A stretch of DNA of 64,000 bases from Castor canadensis (taxonomy: Eukaryota; Chordata; Mammalia; Rodentia; Castoridae), in NCBI RefSeq assembly GCF_047511655.1, contig NC_133397.1, forward strand, positions 125,131,308-125,195,307. Direction: 5' to 3'. The number at the start of each line of letters is the position of its first letter. The stretch's first letter is position 1. A program made the translations under genes and the position numbers. A model generated the notes under the pieces. It did no database searches and was not told the origin of the DNA. It saw nothing but the letters and a program-made list of their open reading frames with translations. Positions 44,706 to 57,939 of this stretch are shown here, one piece after another.

Positions 44706-47700
44706 TGAAAACTTCTCTACGAAGGCACTTTCTCTGAAGTAAGCCACAAAATCATAGCAAGCACCAGGAATATTAATTAATAATGAGAAAAAACAATACA
44801 AAGACCTAACATCTCTCATGCATGTGCCATGTGGTACCAGTTGAGACTGTGACTTTGAGGACAAGAGAAGATTCTTTTTCCACATAAGAAGTATTCATTC
44901 CTGAGTTTTTATTTACATAATCTTTTGACAAATTAATGTCTGTAATTGGAGCTTCAGTGCCATGGTGCCCTCCAATAAAAATTTTACCTCAAGGCTATAC
45001 ATTTAGAAGCTTTTAAAATGCACACTTCAGTTCAGTTTTGAAGAAAGAATAATTGATGATTAATTATTAACACAGAGAACTTGTAACAATTTAACAATAA
45101 TCCATTTTAGGAGTCTAGTCTTTCTGTTTCTCAGGGTTTCAATCTATTTTTTAAAATTGTAAATAAAATGCTAGGTATTGGAACTAGTAACAATTTACCT
45201 TGCTCTTTTTCTGATAGCAGTGAAAGGGTATTATTTATCACACTAAGTGTATATTATAATCTTCTGTTGATAGTAAAAAATCAAAGATTACCTTGCATCA
45301 AATGGAATTATGATGCCATAACATTTTATCTTGTTAGAGCTGATAATCAATCACTGGGAGACAGGTTGCTGCAGAGCAGGTTTTTCAGTCAGTATCCCTG
45401 ACATTCTCAAAGACCTGAAATACAGCAAGCATCTTCTATGTGCTTTGGTTGTGAATGTGAAAAACATAGCATAAACAAATAAGTAGCTGAATGCTAATAT
45501 CATACATGTTACTAAACACTGCCTGGTTTCCAAGCACCCAGAGAATTCTCACCTGAGAGTTCATAAAAGGGAAAGGGAATACCAGGAAAAGAGAAAGTGG
45601 AGAGTGGTGACATCTTCAATCACAAGATTAGGGTAAAGACCCCTCCTGGTATAAGTCCCTAGAGACACATATCTTCCCGCTCTTGCATCAGAAAGCTGTA
45701 CAAGGCCCTGACAGAAGTCACAAATCTCCTGAGAAAATCCTCCTTCTCGGGAAGGGTCATGGCCTCTTTCCTCATCTTTTTGAGTTCTATCATGGGTCCA
45801 TTCAGTGTGTAATCTGGGCCATCTCTTCCCCTCCTTGTCTTTTGGAAACTGCACAGGACCCTTCCTTCTCTTTATGCCGGCAGCTTTGCTTTATAGAGGA
45901 AGAGAGAGCAAGGTCCTTGAGTTTTTGCAATGTTCAGCGTACATTCAACTTTTAAATACTTACACTACAGAGAAGAAAACATTTTAGTTGGAAAACCATT
46001 TGTTCATCTTCATATGCAAATTTGCAGCACGCTGATTCATGTGAAAACTCAGCACTGTATTCATTCCTTTTTCAGAACTACTTCTTTCTTAATATTTCTT
46101 TAAATGATGTAACAGAATAAAAAGAGTCTTATTAAAAATTCCAAATTTTAACCTTTCCAAGGACTGATGTAATATTAAAGTATTTAGCATTTGGAAATTA
46201 TCTACCCTGCGAATTACGAAATTATTTGCCCAAAATTTTTCTTTTCTTTCTTTTTCCTGTGTCAAGATGATCATATACACTAGAGAGAACCCACCAAAAG
46301 CTTCCCAAACTTGAAAAATTACTGGATGAGAACATTAATTTCTGTGCAAACTCTATGCATATTCATACAAAACTATTTGAAAAATGTATCAGATATAATT
46401 AGCATGTTTATGAATCTATTTGCTTTGCTATTAAGTAACAAATTTGTAGTAACCATGGTAACTGCAACATCACAGGCACAAGTTCTATTTTTGTAGTAGC
46501 ATGAGTACTTTTCTTAAAGCAACATTCCTGCTCAAATTCTACGTTTTGGAGATACCAAAATAAGAGTTTTTAAACATATTTTCTTTTCCGTTATATAAGG
46601 GCTAATTTGATATTGCACATTTATCTTAGATTAAAAACTGTTTAGTGATGTGTATTGTTTCTGTCTCTGAGTGTATTTGCAAAAAATAATTTTAAATTTA
46701 ATGGAGGAAAACTGAAATATTTGAGCATGTTAAGTTAACACAATGTGTGGTTAAATGACTGTTGACTGACTAAGATTCCATTCCATTTGAAATAGTACAA
46801 GCATGTTAGTTTTCCAATTTTTAAAAAGAAAAAGAAAAGCCAAGTGTGGTTTCCCATTTTATTTTATTTAAATTTTCTCTTCCATCTTAAACATTATGTT
46901 TTATTAAAACTAAAATAAATAACACTTTTCTTCAATTTAGGGAAGGTAGGGTTTAATTAATACTTTGTTAAAAGAAATTAATTGAACTATTTCTTTCTTT
47001 TATCATCAAAATAGTATCACTTCCAGAAAAGTTATCATGGACCTGATTTTAAGAGCCTGACTTTCCTCTCTGTAAAATGACACCATCTTTACCAGATTGA
47101 GAGAAGGTAAACTCTAAGAATGCCAATATGAGGAAAACTTTCCTGGTCTTTTAAAATTACAATTCTGTATTAGATGCATTTTGTTACAAATACCAAATCT
47201 AACCCTGAAGTGAACAGTTACAAATAATACAGGCTTTAAAAATATCAGGTTTCTATATTGTCTCCACAAGTAAAATGACTGAAGTGGGTCTCTGGGAATT
47301 GGAGTGATGACAGTGTTAAAAAAAAAAAAAGAATAACAGTAGTAATAATAATTTTTAAAAAATTTATGTTTTAAAAACATCCCACCAAGGATTTGAGCCC
47401 TGAATCAATCTTCAATTGATTACCATTTTTGTCAACTTTGGAATTTTGCAGGACTAACTATAAACCAGTAAACAGACACTTTAACATAATTTGTGTCAGT
47501 AAAGGGAGTTTACTTAACCCACATTCTTCATTTAACATTCTATTGGCTTGAGGGAGTAGAGAGAACTAAACAGAAACTAAAGTGTTCACGTGAGTTTAGT
47601 CTCTTAGCTGTGTGCTTTCTGAATTCCTCAGAAAGGGAATTCTCAGGGCAAAATGTAGAGGACAGTGGTTGAGCCAGGGGTCAGTTAGCTATGAAAAGGA

Positions 47701-47934
47701 TGGTTTCAATCTGAGCTGCAAAGAAGAAACTGGAAAGGCCTTCCTCACCCTGAGCAGACCAAGGGTTCAACATCAAATAGACGACAAACAGTTAAAAAAA
47801 GCCAGTGAGATGGAATATTGTGCCTGGCAAAGAAAAAGTGATCCCAGGAAAGGAGTGAGTGTGAACCTGTAGCCATCGTCAACTCCTAGAGGTTCAGTCC
47901 CAGTGTGCACACCTGTTCCCACACACTCTGTTCC
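44706..47934. other. Unique sequence with a candidate RFX X-box
   Basis: No gene recognised; frames at 45561-45987 overlap on opposite strands. gtaaccatggtaac at 46449-46462 fits the RFX X-box pattern GTNRCC-N2-RGYAAC. A 13-base A run lies at about 47319. No retrogene was recognised next to it. Confidence 0.4.
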
Positions 47935-48165
47935 ACTTTCATCATGGCACTTACCACACTGCAGATAATAACTGACTTATTTATCCTACTTAATTAATTT
48001 GCCTCCACCTGACAACTCCAGAGACTAGTGTCTCTGTCTTCACAGCTGTGTCCTTAGCACCTGTCAGGTCCTGGGGAAATATCTGTTAAAAGAAATCAAG
48101 ATTGAGCATGGGGTCTGGCAACTAGGAAGCACTTAATGGTGATTATTTGTTATTAATATTCTAGT
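47935..48165 (+). repeat. L2 LINE 3' end
   Basis: Contains tcatggcacttaccacactg, tccagagactagtgtctctg, ttagcacctgtcaggtcctg. This is the sense L2 3' UTR. A MIR/L2-type end at 48110-48160 (agcacttaatggtgattatt) follows. Confidence 0.7.
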
Positions 48166-48750
48166 TTTCACTTATTTCAAGTCATCTAAAATTAAGGTCT
48201 TTCTGGTGCTATTGGTAATGGAAATACTGAAGTTCTGTCTATTTATGTTAAAGACAACTTAAGCTTGTTTAAATTGAGAACTAAAAATGATTTAAATAAA
48301 AGTATCTCCCCAATCTCTCAACCTATGGTAGATTGGCTATAATTTAATCCATTAAATTATCTGGTTGACCAATTTAGTTACTAAATCAAGGAAATACTCA
48401 ATTATCCAAGTCAGGTGATCATTTGCTAAGATGAGTCTCATTTGGTCACTTCTATGTGTTACCTACACATCTTTATCTCTTTGAGATCTGTTGTTTATTC
48501 ATAAAAATAATTTGAAAAATTTATCCCTTCAACAGCACAGTAGCCCACAGACTAAGTTGCTTCCTCCAGAGTGATACACATTTTAACTGATTTGTTATCA
48601 TTTAGAAATTTAATGAGAAAATTAATGATGATGATCAATGTGATTAAGTCTAATTTATTTCAGCCACTGCAGTAGATATAAATTCTCTCTAGTCAAAGTC
48701 AACATTTGTCAAGCTGACCTACCTTGTCTTCTTTTGTGTGTGTATTTCAG
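48166..48750. other. Unique AT-rich sequence upstream of a candidate exon
   Basis: No repeat recognised across about 580 bp. Homeodomain-like TAAT words are common. It may be conserved non-coding sequence, but that cannot be told from one genome. Confidence 0.3.
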
Positions 48751-48902
48751 AGGCATAGAAATAGAAGTCATTTGCTGAGCAATAATGTAGTTAGTGATGT
48801 ACTAAATAGGACTTACAACCTTCTCAATGATAGAAGATACAAGCTATAAAAACAACAGGGAAGGAGCCTTACCTAAATCTTATGAAGAACTGGAAGCACT
48901 CG
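48751..48902 (+). other. Candidate 5' coding exon, product unknown
   Basis: A 152-bp block has a strong acceptor on its left (cttttgtgtgtgtatttcag, 48731-48750) and a donor on its right (gcactcg then gtaaggtg). Stops lie in all frames at its start. From the ATG at 48827 the frame stays open for 25 codons plus one base to the donor, starting MIEDTSYKNNREGALPKSYE. This is the layout of an exon carrying the end of a 5' UTR and the start of a protein. Two short upstream ATG frames precede it, and the start context is weak. No protein was recognised. Chance splice-like flanks remain possible. Confidence 0.3.
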
Positions 48903-51194
48903 GTAAGGTGTGCTCCTAGCAGATTTTAAGAAATGTGAGGACCATATACCAATCTGTGTATTTTAGGAAGCTCCTTATTGGAAATTTGCAAAGAATATTT
49001 CCTGTCCAATTCCATGTATCAAAGAGAATGGGAAAATGTGGATGTTCACAAAAAAAAAGACTTATTTCAATTATCTCAGTAGAGATGTACACTGGCTGGA
49101 AAGAACATACCAGGAGCGTTGCAAAGGGTTTTTAGTTAACCAGGTAGTCAACTGCTCTAATGAAAATATTTCAAATGTATCATGTCCTGAGTTAGTGAAT
49201 TCCTTCTAGATAAAATATGATAAGATCAAATTTGTAAACAAACAGAAGGCTCCAAAATAATATTAACCAATGAAGATCCAAGTGCAAAGAGTTTATAGAC
49301 TAGCAGAAAGATAGGCTTGAATTCCTTCTGGTGCTGTGGCTAAGTCTTTTGGAAATTTCCACCCCAGAAACAGAACTGGAGCAAGGCCCAGCTTTTCTCT
49401 ATTACCTAGACTCCTTCTCCCTTGCCTTTAGATGTGGTTTTGAGATTTTTTTCACTTTAATGGAGTGTGAATAGAAGCTATGGTAATGCTTAAGTTGTGT
49501 TAGTTCCTAGCCTGGACTAAGATGCTCCCCCGAAACACCCTCTGGTGCTTCCCTCCTTTCCAAGAGTGGGGATGGTGATCAGTTAGTCTCTGATGGTGGA
49601 AGTTAGTTTCTGCTAACATCCATGTTTAAGGCAGTATAGTGGCTGATATCCTGTGTCCTCAAATGCAACCCAGTCACTTAATAAGTACACACTGGGTGCT
49701 CCATATGTGGCTAGGTACTATATGGTTCTAATAATTTATAAAATTATGTTTATTAAATTCAGATGATAAAAATAATGCTGTTCAAAAATGTGACTTCATA
49801 ACATATTTAATGATGTGAAGAATGAGTCTATCATCATTTTAATTTATTAAAAAAAGCAAGATATAAAGCCATCCATGTAGTATAACCCTGCTGTTTGATG
49901 TTATAGGATTGGAAAATCTCACCATCCATTCTAACCCATCCAGCTGTAGTTTCAAAAATGACCTCTCCTCTATCCACTTCTAGCTGGTCCTTCTGATGTG
50001 GTTTTGTGTTCCCCTTTCATTTAAAAGATGGTCATGCAGGAAGAGAAGGAGGGAGGTGGGGGGCAAGGCACCCATTCAGGTTTCTCACATGGACCCACCC
50101 AATAACAGCGAGGTGCAAGATCCAGCAGTCACAGGCTTAACTTTTCAATTCCCTAGAAGTGGCAGACAAACTCAATGTCCTCTTGGCTTTGCTCTGGTTT
50201 GGAATCATTTCTGAAAGCATGGACTAGAGTCCTCCAAAAATTCTGTATTCTCTAATATTTTATGCTTAATCTATCTAAAATTGTGTGTGTGTGTGTGTGT
50301 GTGTGTGCATACACTATTATTTCTGGATTAAAGATTTCTTAAAACACTTTTTGAGTCTAACCCATAAATTGTTGGCAATTATTATTTTGGTTACATGCAA
50401 AATATTTGTTCTCCTTAAGTATTTTAACTGCAAAATTTAAAATTCTATTTGTTTCTGAAATTATTCTCTAACCTTTTCTCTTCTTGTATCACTTTTAATA
50501 ATATGGAATTACAAAACTGTAACTTCTTTAAAGTGCTATTACATAAAATATTTGTGGTCACAATAGTCACTATAGTCCAAAAACACGTGACTAAATGCAT
50601 TCATGGTCCTTAACAAAAAATGATAATGCAAGTTGTGAGCTCTGAATATCAGAGCTACCATTGATTGCAGTAGAGTCAAAACAGCTGAACACTATAAATA
50701 ATTTTAAAGATCTTTTTGGTCAAGACAAAATAATCCAGAAATGTTTTAAATTGTGTATTTAAATATTATGTATGCACAGAGCTCTTTGTCATACAATTTA
50801 TTATTGTGAAAAAACAATACATCCCTGGATGTATATGTCAATCTAAATAAAAAATGTACTAGCTATTCCAGTTTAATCACAGGCAGACTTCTTAATTAAC
50901 ATTTAATAATGTTTATAATATACCCATTGGTATTTTAAAATGAGAAATGCATGTCCACCTCTTCTTGTTGGAAACTCATGGACCCTCAAAAAATAAAATA
51001 ACAATAATTAGGATCAACTTCTTTTGGATAAAAAGAAAAACAAAGCCTGTGTCCTGCCCGTACCCACACTTTCTACCATGGAATTAAAAGAACTGATGTA
51101 TGGGAGAAATGTGTAATTCATGACATGCTTTAAAATACTGCATAACCAGACTTGCATTTGCTCCATATACATTTATTAAAATGAGTTTTAAAAT
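48903..51194. other. Unique sequence with a GT repeat; no second exon recognised
   Basis: If 48751-48902 is an exon, this would be intron. No gene or clear repeat was recognised; a weak L2-like patch lies at 49670-49730. Confidence 0.4.
50283..50307. repeat. (GT)n simple repeat
   Basis: About twelve uninterrupted GT units. Confidence 0.95.
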
Positions 51195-51520
51195 TTGCTT
51201 GGTTATTGAACGCCTATTAATTACCTACTCTGAACCAGTCACTTTTCCCTGTACAGGTTACAAATTGATGAATTAGGCAGCTACACTGTTAAAGGCCTGA
51301 CAGGCTAAAGGGTGAGAGAAGTAATAACTGTGTTATGGCAAACAGCAATTTCAAGTTCAGAAAATGCAGACAAGGTGCTGTGCTAATGCCACCTTGGATC
51401 AAGATCTACATAGAGAGGGTGGTCAAGAAAGTCTCCTGGTGGATGCACCACAAGGAACCTACCATGTAAACATGGAAGGAAAAGGTTTTACCTGAAAAGG
51501 GACTGGCCCTCAGAGGACCT
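51195..51520 (-). repeat. L2 LINE 3' region
   Basis: Plus strand: tggttattgaacgcctatta, cagtcacttttccctgtaca, then gagggtggtcaagaaagtct and cctggtggatgcacc. Antisense L2. Confidence 0.6.
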
Positions 51521-52404
51521 TGAATAAGTTATCTCAGAATGTTCAAGGAAATGAGATATTTTGTTATTAATATGAAACTTATCTATGGTGACATGCATCT
51601 ACAACCATTTATAAATATAATATGAAATACAAATTGACCTGTGGTGTCAAACTTTCTCCAACCCCTCAAATGCTAACCCCATACTTACATCAATAATGAG
51701 AAGAATAAGAGAAATAATTAGAGGAATTTTCTTTCCTCTTTGTCTATATGTTTATAGGATGATGAAAGAAGAAAAGGACAAGAGACTGACTGCAAAGATG
51801 TATCCAAAAGACCATACGTCAGCAAGAAACATGGATGTTTCCATTTAAGGGGAAACATGGAATTCTGAAATGAAATTAAAATTGTCAAGAATAAAAACAA
51901 ATCTATGATTTTAACATCTATAAAATCTATTTTAACAGATATTTTAATTGTGAAGTACCTAATTTTGTTTCATTTTAACTTTTTCTTATAGAACTTTATA
52001 ATTTCTGAGACCAAATAAAGATTGATAGCATCTGCATTAGTTGCCTTTCTCATTTGCTTTCAGACAACTTCCATTGTGCTCTTTACAGAGAACAATGTCA
52101 TAATGCTTGTAACATGCTTGCAGTGATTAATTATCCAAATGTATTAAATACCTTGTTGCACAAACATCTTGCAATATATCACTATCTACCTACAACCCAG
52201 TTTTTATTCTCTTCCTTTCCTACTCCAAACCTTTGCCCCAAAAGGAATCACTCAGGAACAGAAATGGGAACATTTACAAGTACATCCACTCCTGCTGAGC
52301 CAGTGTGTGACAGCTCCAAGCCACACTCTCCCTGGAGGGACAGTTGCACAGCCTGCTCTGTCTTGCTGCCTTGGCTGGGACTCTTCCCTGTGCCACCCAA
52401 CACT
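51521..52404. other. Unique sequence, no gene seen
   Basis: A 127-codon plus frame at 52054-52437 overlaps a second frame and runs into the LINE fragment. It has no recognisable domain. Confidence 0.4.
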
Positions 52405-52790
52405 TTAAAAAAAATTATTGTTATTAGAGTATATTAATTGCACAAAGGGATTTTACTGTGATATCTCTGTACTTGTATATGATGTATTTTGCTCATATTA
52501 CCCCTCTAATATGCTTTCTTATCCCCACTCCCCTCATTTAAAAAATCATAATGGGTTTCATTATTCCATTTTCATTCATGCACATGAAGGACTTAGACCA
52601 CATTCCCCTCATCACCTTTTTCACCACTGCCTTTGCCCAGCTCCTTACAGTGATTTACCTCTTTACACAACTCTTCCTGAATGTGTACACAAATGTGTGT
52701 ATATGTCTACATGAATAATTCACATAATTACAATTCATTTAATAATATATCCTTAATTCATTTAGAATATACTTCAGAATCTATAGTCTT
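52405..52790 (-). repeat. LINE 3' UTR-type fragment, arm of an inverted pair
   Basis: Starts at an A-tail in antisense (taaaaaaaattattgttatt). It continues with gatatctctgtacttgtata and the pyrimidine-rich block cccctcatcacctttttcac. It is related to 5985-6110, and in inverted form to 53318-53640. I assign it to L1 by its layout and tail; the family name is unsure. Confidence 0.6.
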
Positions 52791-52870
52791 AATTTCCCCA
52801 TTCTATGTCCAAAGGCTTAGGTGGCTGCCTTACCCTACAGGAAACCAAAATGCATCTTGTGACACACTGG

Positions 52871-52911
52871 TGTTTTTTTTGTTTTGCTTGGTTTGGTTTG
52901 GTTTGGTTTGG
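52871..52911. repeat. (TTTGG)n simple repeat with T run
   Basis: A T run followed by four to five TTTGG units. Confidence 0.9.
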
Positions 52912-53317
52912 GGAGTGCATTAGTTTTGGAATCGGTTAGTTGTTATTGGAATTTTCTTGAAGAAGAGATAATACTGAACACAGAGAAAATCTTCTCACAA
53001 ATTCTCTTGACTTATCTCTTTCTTCTGAATTAGACATGTGATATATTGTGAGAAAAAGTATGAGAACGGTGTGAATTGTACGATATTATCTTTATTATCT
53101 GTGCATATTTGCATCCAAAATTTCTAGAAATTAATGTACATTAATGTATTCACTGATCATTGCTAGACTATGGAATTATATCTGATTTTCTTTTTGGATA
53201 ATAAACTTTAGATTACTTATCACAAAAAATGAAGACATTTCTATTTCATGAAATAAAGAACTGTCACAATACAATTAAATTCAACAAAGGTTTTACATTT
53301 CTACCATAACAAAAAAA

Positions 53318-53640
53318 TACTCTATAGATACTGCATTATAGTCTAAATGAATTGAAGATATGCTAATTAAGTGAATTATAATTCAGTGAATTATTCATGT
53401 GCACACATACACACACTTATGAACACATTCAGGAAGAGTTGTATAAAGAGGTTGTTAATCATTGTAAAAAGCAGGGCCATGAGCAGTGGTGAGAAGGTGA
53501 TGGGTGGGTGAGTATGATCAAAGGACTTCATATATATGGAAGAAAATAGAATAATGAAACTCATTAAAGAAATTTAAAAGTGGGGAGAAAGCAGATATGA
53601 AAGTGTAATAGAGGGACAAGTGTGTCCAACCTTGTGATGA
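53318..53640 (+). repeat. LINE 3' UTR-type fragment, second arm of the inverted pair
   Basis: Matches the reverse complement of 52405-52790 over most of its length: gtgaattattcatg, acacattcaggaagagttgt, gtggtgagaaggtgatgg and gaataatgaaactcatt. Confidence 0.65.
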
Positions 53641-54964
53641 GGACATTCAGAAACAGTGTGAGACCTGGTATAGCAGAGCACTCCTGGCTGGAAAGCCATC
53701 ACACAGGGATGAAAGGCAGAACAAGAGCAGGTCCCTTGCAAAAGTGCCATGTCTGGGAGGAAAAGGCAGAGGGTTCTCCTAGAGGCATGGAAGTGAGAAA
53801 AAGAAAGAAGCAAGAGGTGGCAATTAAAAGCCAAGAACCAACAAGACAGCATCACAAAATCCAAAGACCCAGCCCTCCACGACCTCCTCAAAGGGAGAAA
53901 TAAATACAATCAATTTTTAAAACTCAGTGTTACCTCATCAAACAGGACATGCACTTGTCCCAACAAACCTGACACATCTTTGTCTGCATAAAACATTCCT
54001 AATCTAAGAAAAATATATTTTAAAAGTGTTTAAGATGGGTCAGGAAACATTAATACAAAACCATAAGAAAAAGAAAATTCAAAAACTATATCAGTTTATT
54101 TTCTCCTTAATGAACCTACATGAAGTGGAAGGAAATTATATCATGTATCCTTAATTAAGAATTTACAGGAGGGAAAAGAAAGAGTAAGAGGTTTTTTTAA
54201 ATTGAAATCACAATGTATAAACTTTAAAAGAGAAATGAAATAATAATTGCAAACATGTGAAATGAGAATTAAACTCAGAAGAAATGATATTTTTGACAAT
54301 GACAAAAATCATCTTAAGACTAACTTGCAAGATGCTGAAGGGAGAACAAAATCAACAGCAAAAAGAAGTTGTAAGGAATGTTGATGAAATGCAAACACGA
54401 TGTCAATGAAAACAAAATAAAGAGGAAAATCAGGAACTGTGGCTGATAAAGAAAACAGACAAGGAACACTTAATAAAGAAACAATTCAATCCCCTGAAAA
54501 TAAAAATGGAATTAATACATAAAATTATAAACAGAGTGAACAATTCTGGAAAGAGAAAAAGACCTGACTCCCACATTAATAGAACCGTTGTGTATCTGGG
54601 AAAACTAACCCAGACAAATTATAATAAAACCTGTATCTTTTAGACTTTAGATATGAGAGAAAGAAAAACCCTCTAAACCTAGTCCATCCACAAACACTCA
54701 CACACGTTCACCCACCTGCACACATTCGCACACTCACGCACTCACACACGCAAACCCCATCTCTATCTCTATCAATCCACACAACCAGAAACAGACAGAT
54801 CAAGAAAATACAACACTGAGGAAGGAAGATGATGGGTATATGAGCATCCCTTGAATGGCTGAGACTTCTTTAGAGACTTAATTTTTAAAGAAAACCTGAA
54901 ACACCATCACTAACAAAAAGCGTAATGAAAAATTTCATGCAAATCATTTCCTAATTTCCTACCA
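53641..54964. other. A-rich, strand-asymmetric sequence; possible decayed LINE
   Basis: From 53900 on, the plus strand is markedly A-rich with few T runs, as in the sense strand of L1 or HAL1, but I could not place it in an ORF. Frames of 111 (minus) and 93 (plus) codons overlap at 53574-53909 without domains. Confidence 0.35.
54691..54755. repeat. CA-rich low-complexity repeat
   Basis: Degenerate CACA/CACGCA run (cacacacg-type units). Confidence 0.85.
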
Positions 54965-55085
54965 TAATGCCATTATTCTAATAGTTGCATAATATTCTTT
55001 TCAAGGAATGTTAACTTTTTTCTAACCAATAACCCTTATTTGTCAGTTAAGATATTTTTTAATTGCTATAATGCTTCAGATCTTG
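54965..55085 (-). repeat. L1 LINE fragment, ancient
   Basis: Contains tgcataatattcttttcaag, then aatgttaacttttttctaac, a weak match to the antisense ORF2 end of L1M (compare 28040-28120). Confidence 0.4.
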
Positions 55086-56844
55086 AACATGAGGTGAATA
55101 TTTTGAATGAGACAAAAGGAAAACAAAAAGTCCATAATATCAATCTAGTAATGAGTCAGACTTGAAAACAATGTCAAGAGAAACCATATAAAAATATTCT
55201 AACTATCAACATAAATAGAATAAATATCATCCTGAAGGTTTAAATGATATTTGGTCTGCAAATTACATTGCTTATTTTCAAAAATCTTTAGGTAAAAGAA
55301 CAACAACAAAAAAAGAAAAGATAAAACCTATTACTTCATATTCATACAAAAAAGTAGGGGCCATAGATACATCTCATAAAGATATCACCACTCCCTTGCT
55401 CCTTCTTTTTTAATTTTAGGTGTAGAAATGATCCATTGTGGTTAGCTGATTGACTCAAGAAATCATGAGAACCTACATGATTTAAAAAAAATATGACCCC
55501 ATTTTCATACACCTTGCATTTTTGAAAGTATGTACATAACAGCTAAAATATAAGTAATATAAGCACACACCTAATGTCTACAATGTGTCCTTTACACACA
55601 TGTACAGGTGTACATATATAAATATACATGTATTTATCAGGCGTGTTCCTAACAGCCATGACAGTAAGTGGTGCTGTGTGCCATAACAGCAGCAGAGAAA
55701 GGGTGTCATCATGGCAGGCAGGAGAGTGCTCGGATCAGATGCTTTACAAGATGCTCAAAAACAGTGGCAGAAATAGATTCACAGATAATGGACAAATTCT
55801 TATAATCAGAGAAGCGAAAACAGAAACCACAAAACAAGGTTCCGAGGCTGTCATGAATTCCCAGGCAAATACAGGACACAAGTAGAGTAGCAAAAGTCTT
55901 TGAGTTGCTCACCTGCATCTATTAAAAAAAAAGTTATAGAGCACCCACCATGATAAGCCATGGCTGCCATGTTCAGGAGTTTGGGATTTGTCCTTCTTAA
56001 GCTTTAGAGTGGCATGGGATGGGATGACCTCACAGATGGTTGTGTATTTCAAGGGGACCTGATCTCTCTTCAGCACTAGACATCCTACTGTTATGGCCTG
56101 ATTGTGTACACTTGATCTGCCCCAAGAGTGCTCCTCTCACACCTGTGGCAACACAAGTTCTCATTCATGATCAAAATGAATAACTTTTCTCTTACTTTAC
56201 ACAATTATTCTGAGTGGGCACCCGAAGTTCTATGGTTGGCCTCCACACAGTGACAGAAGAATCAGCCCTGAGGTGTACCACACAAATGAATGCAGAATGA
56301 AAGAATCAATTGTTTTCTAAAGAGCCAGTTATATCAGTACAGCATGGATTAATCATAGACATAGATAAGTGGTTCAGTTATTCATTTTTTTCTTCCAAAT
56401 GTTTGGCTATGAAATCAGCTTAATCCAAGGTTTCTTAAAGCTCCTGAAATTCTCAATATGCCTGGCAGAGATATCCATTTTGTCTGATGTTTCTTTCACT
56501 CACAGGAACAAGATAGTGTATTACATCAATAATCATGACTTTATTGGAAGTAAATGTAATTTTCCAGGTCTTCTGGAAAGTATTGTACATTTAGTTGTTG
56601 TGTTTACATGATCTCAATTTGAAATCAACCTTTGAATGAATCTCCTTTGGCTGAATTGCTTTTAGTATAAGCTTCATTTGATTTAGACAGAAAGAAAAAA
56701 AAGCATACATTGAAAGATAGTCAAATTTCCTGCACACAAAAAGTAAAGATGTTGCTCTATTCCTCCTAAAGACCAAGTAACAGGTATAATAAACACTGGA
56801 CGGGGACCAGGGACCCAGGAGTTCTAGTCTCAGTTCAAGAACTA
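55086..56844. other. Unique sequence, no gene seen
   Basis: The frames at 55628-55918 overlap on opposite strands. No gene or repeat recognised. Confidence 0.4.
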
Positions 56845-56925
56845 CTTATTGAGCTTCCTATGTGCGATACTAATTGTTGGAAAGAAAAAGGTGACATTGA
56901 CCTTGGAAAGAGAAGCTAACTTATT
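56845..56925 (-). repeat. L2 LINE 3' fragment
   Basis: Contains aactacttattgagcttcct, then atgtgcgatactaattgttg, antisense L2 3' end. Confidence 0.6.
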
Positions 56926-57117
56926 TGAAGTCAAGTTTGTCAAAAACATTCTTTGTTAGACTATCTACAACACAGTCATAAACTCAAGTAGAAAATGTGT
57001 AAAAGAAGGGTAACAGTATGGTAGCGTGGTGAGGGAATGAATTATTGAACACTCTAAGACACAAGTAAAGGCATTCAAATTCCATTTTCCCTTTTCTATT
57101 TCTTTTTTCTTTCCTTC

Positions 57118-57460
57118 TTTTTTTTTTTTTTTTTTTTTTTGTGGTATTGAGCATTGAACTCAGAGCCTTGCTTTTCCTAGGCAGGTGCTCTACTACTTGA
57201 GTCATCACCCCAGCCCTTTAAGCATTGGTTGTTTTTGAGATAGGGTCTTGCTTTGTTCCCAACCTGGCCTGGATGATGATATCTTATTTGTGCTTCCTTG
57301 CATAGCTAGAATAACAGAGGTGCATGCCACCAGACCCAGACACTGATTGTGATGGGGTCTCATGATCTTTTTGTCTTGGCTGGCTTTGAACTGTGATCCT
57401 CTCAATCTCTGCCTCCCAAGTGGCTAAGATAACAGGCTGGAGCCACTATGATAACAGTCA
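57118..57460 (-). mobile_element. Composite B1/ID SINE, full length
   Basis: Begins with a 23-base T run (A-tail). The ID unit follows (aggcaggtgctctactactt, gagtcatcaccccagccctt), then two B1-like segments (agatagggtcttgctttgtt; ctctgcctcccaagtggcta). The plus-minus order is complete. Confidence 0.9.
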
Positions 57461-57939
57461 TTTTTCAAAATATAGTAGCAGGAAAATCACCTATATGGGT
57501 ACTCACTGGAGCATTTTTAGCTTCCTATTCTTTAACTATGTGATTTGTAGGATATTTCTCTATTTCTCACATTGTTTTCATACCTTAAATGGATAAATGA
57601 CTAGATGAACAGAGAGAGGAATTAATGTACAAATGAATCTAGTTCTTTAGAGCATGACTTTTGTTAAGTTGTTTGGACATTATTCATCAAATTCAAATTT
57701 TGGCAGGAATACCTTCTTCAAAGAGTCACTCTCCAGGAGTGGGAAGCAGACCTGGAGTACAGTATGATACTATGGCCAAAGAAAAAGCATTGAAGGCACA
57801 CTTGGTCTACTTAGCAGGTTAGATTTTGGTCAAACCTAACTACATAGCCTTCCACTTCCACACTTAGCTTAAACCCAGAAGTGTATTTCTTACCAACATC
57901 ATAGGCAAAAACTAACACTTAAATTTGGTACTAAAGGTG
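57461..57939. other. Unique sequence, no gene seen
   Basis: No gene or repeat recognised. Confidence 0.4.

Noticed and set aside
47310..47340. A-run as the tail of a processed pseudogene
   Set aside because: No gene-like sequence precedes it on the plus strand, and no target-site duplication was found.
52054..52437. 127-codon plus-strand frame
   Set aside because: No domain, a second frame overlaps it, and it ends inside a LINE fragment.
53574..53909. 111-codon minus frame and 93-codon plus frame
   Set aside because: Overlapping on opposite strands next to a LINE fragment, no recognisable domain.
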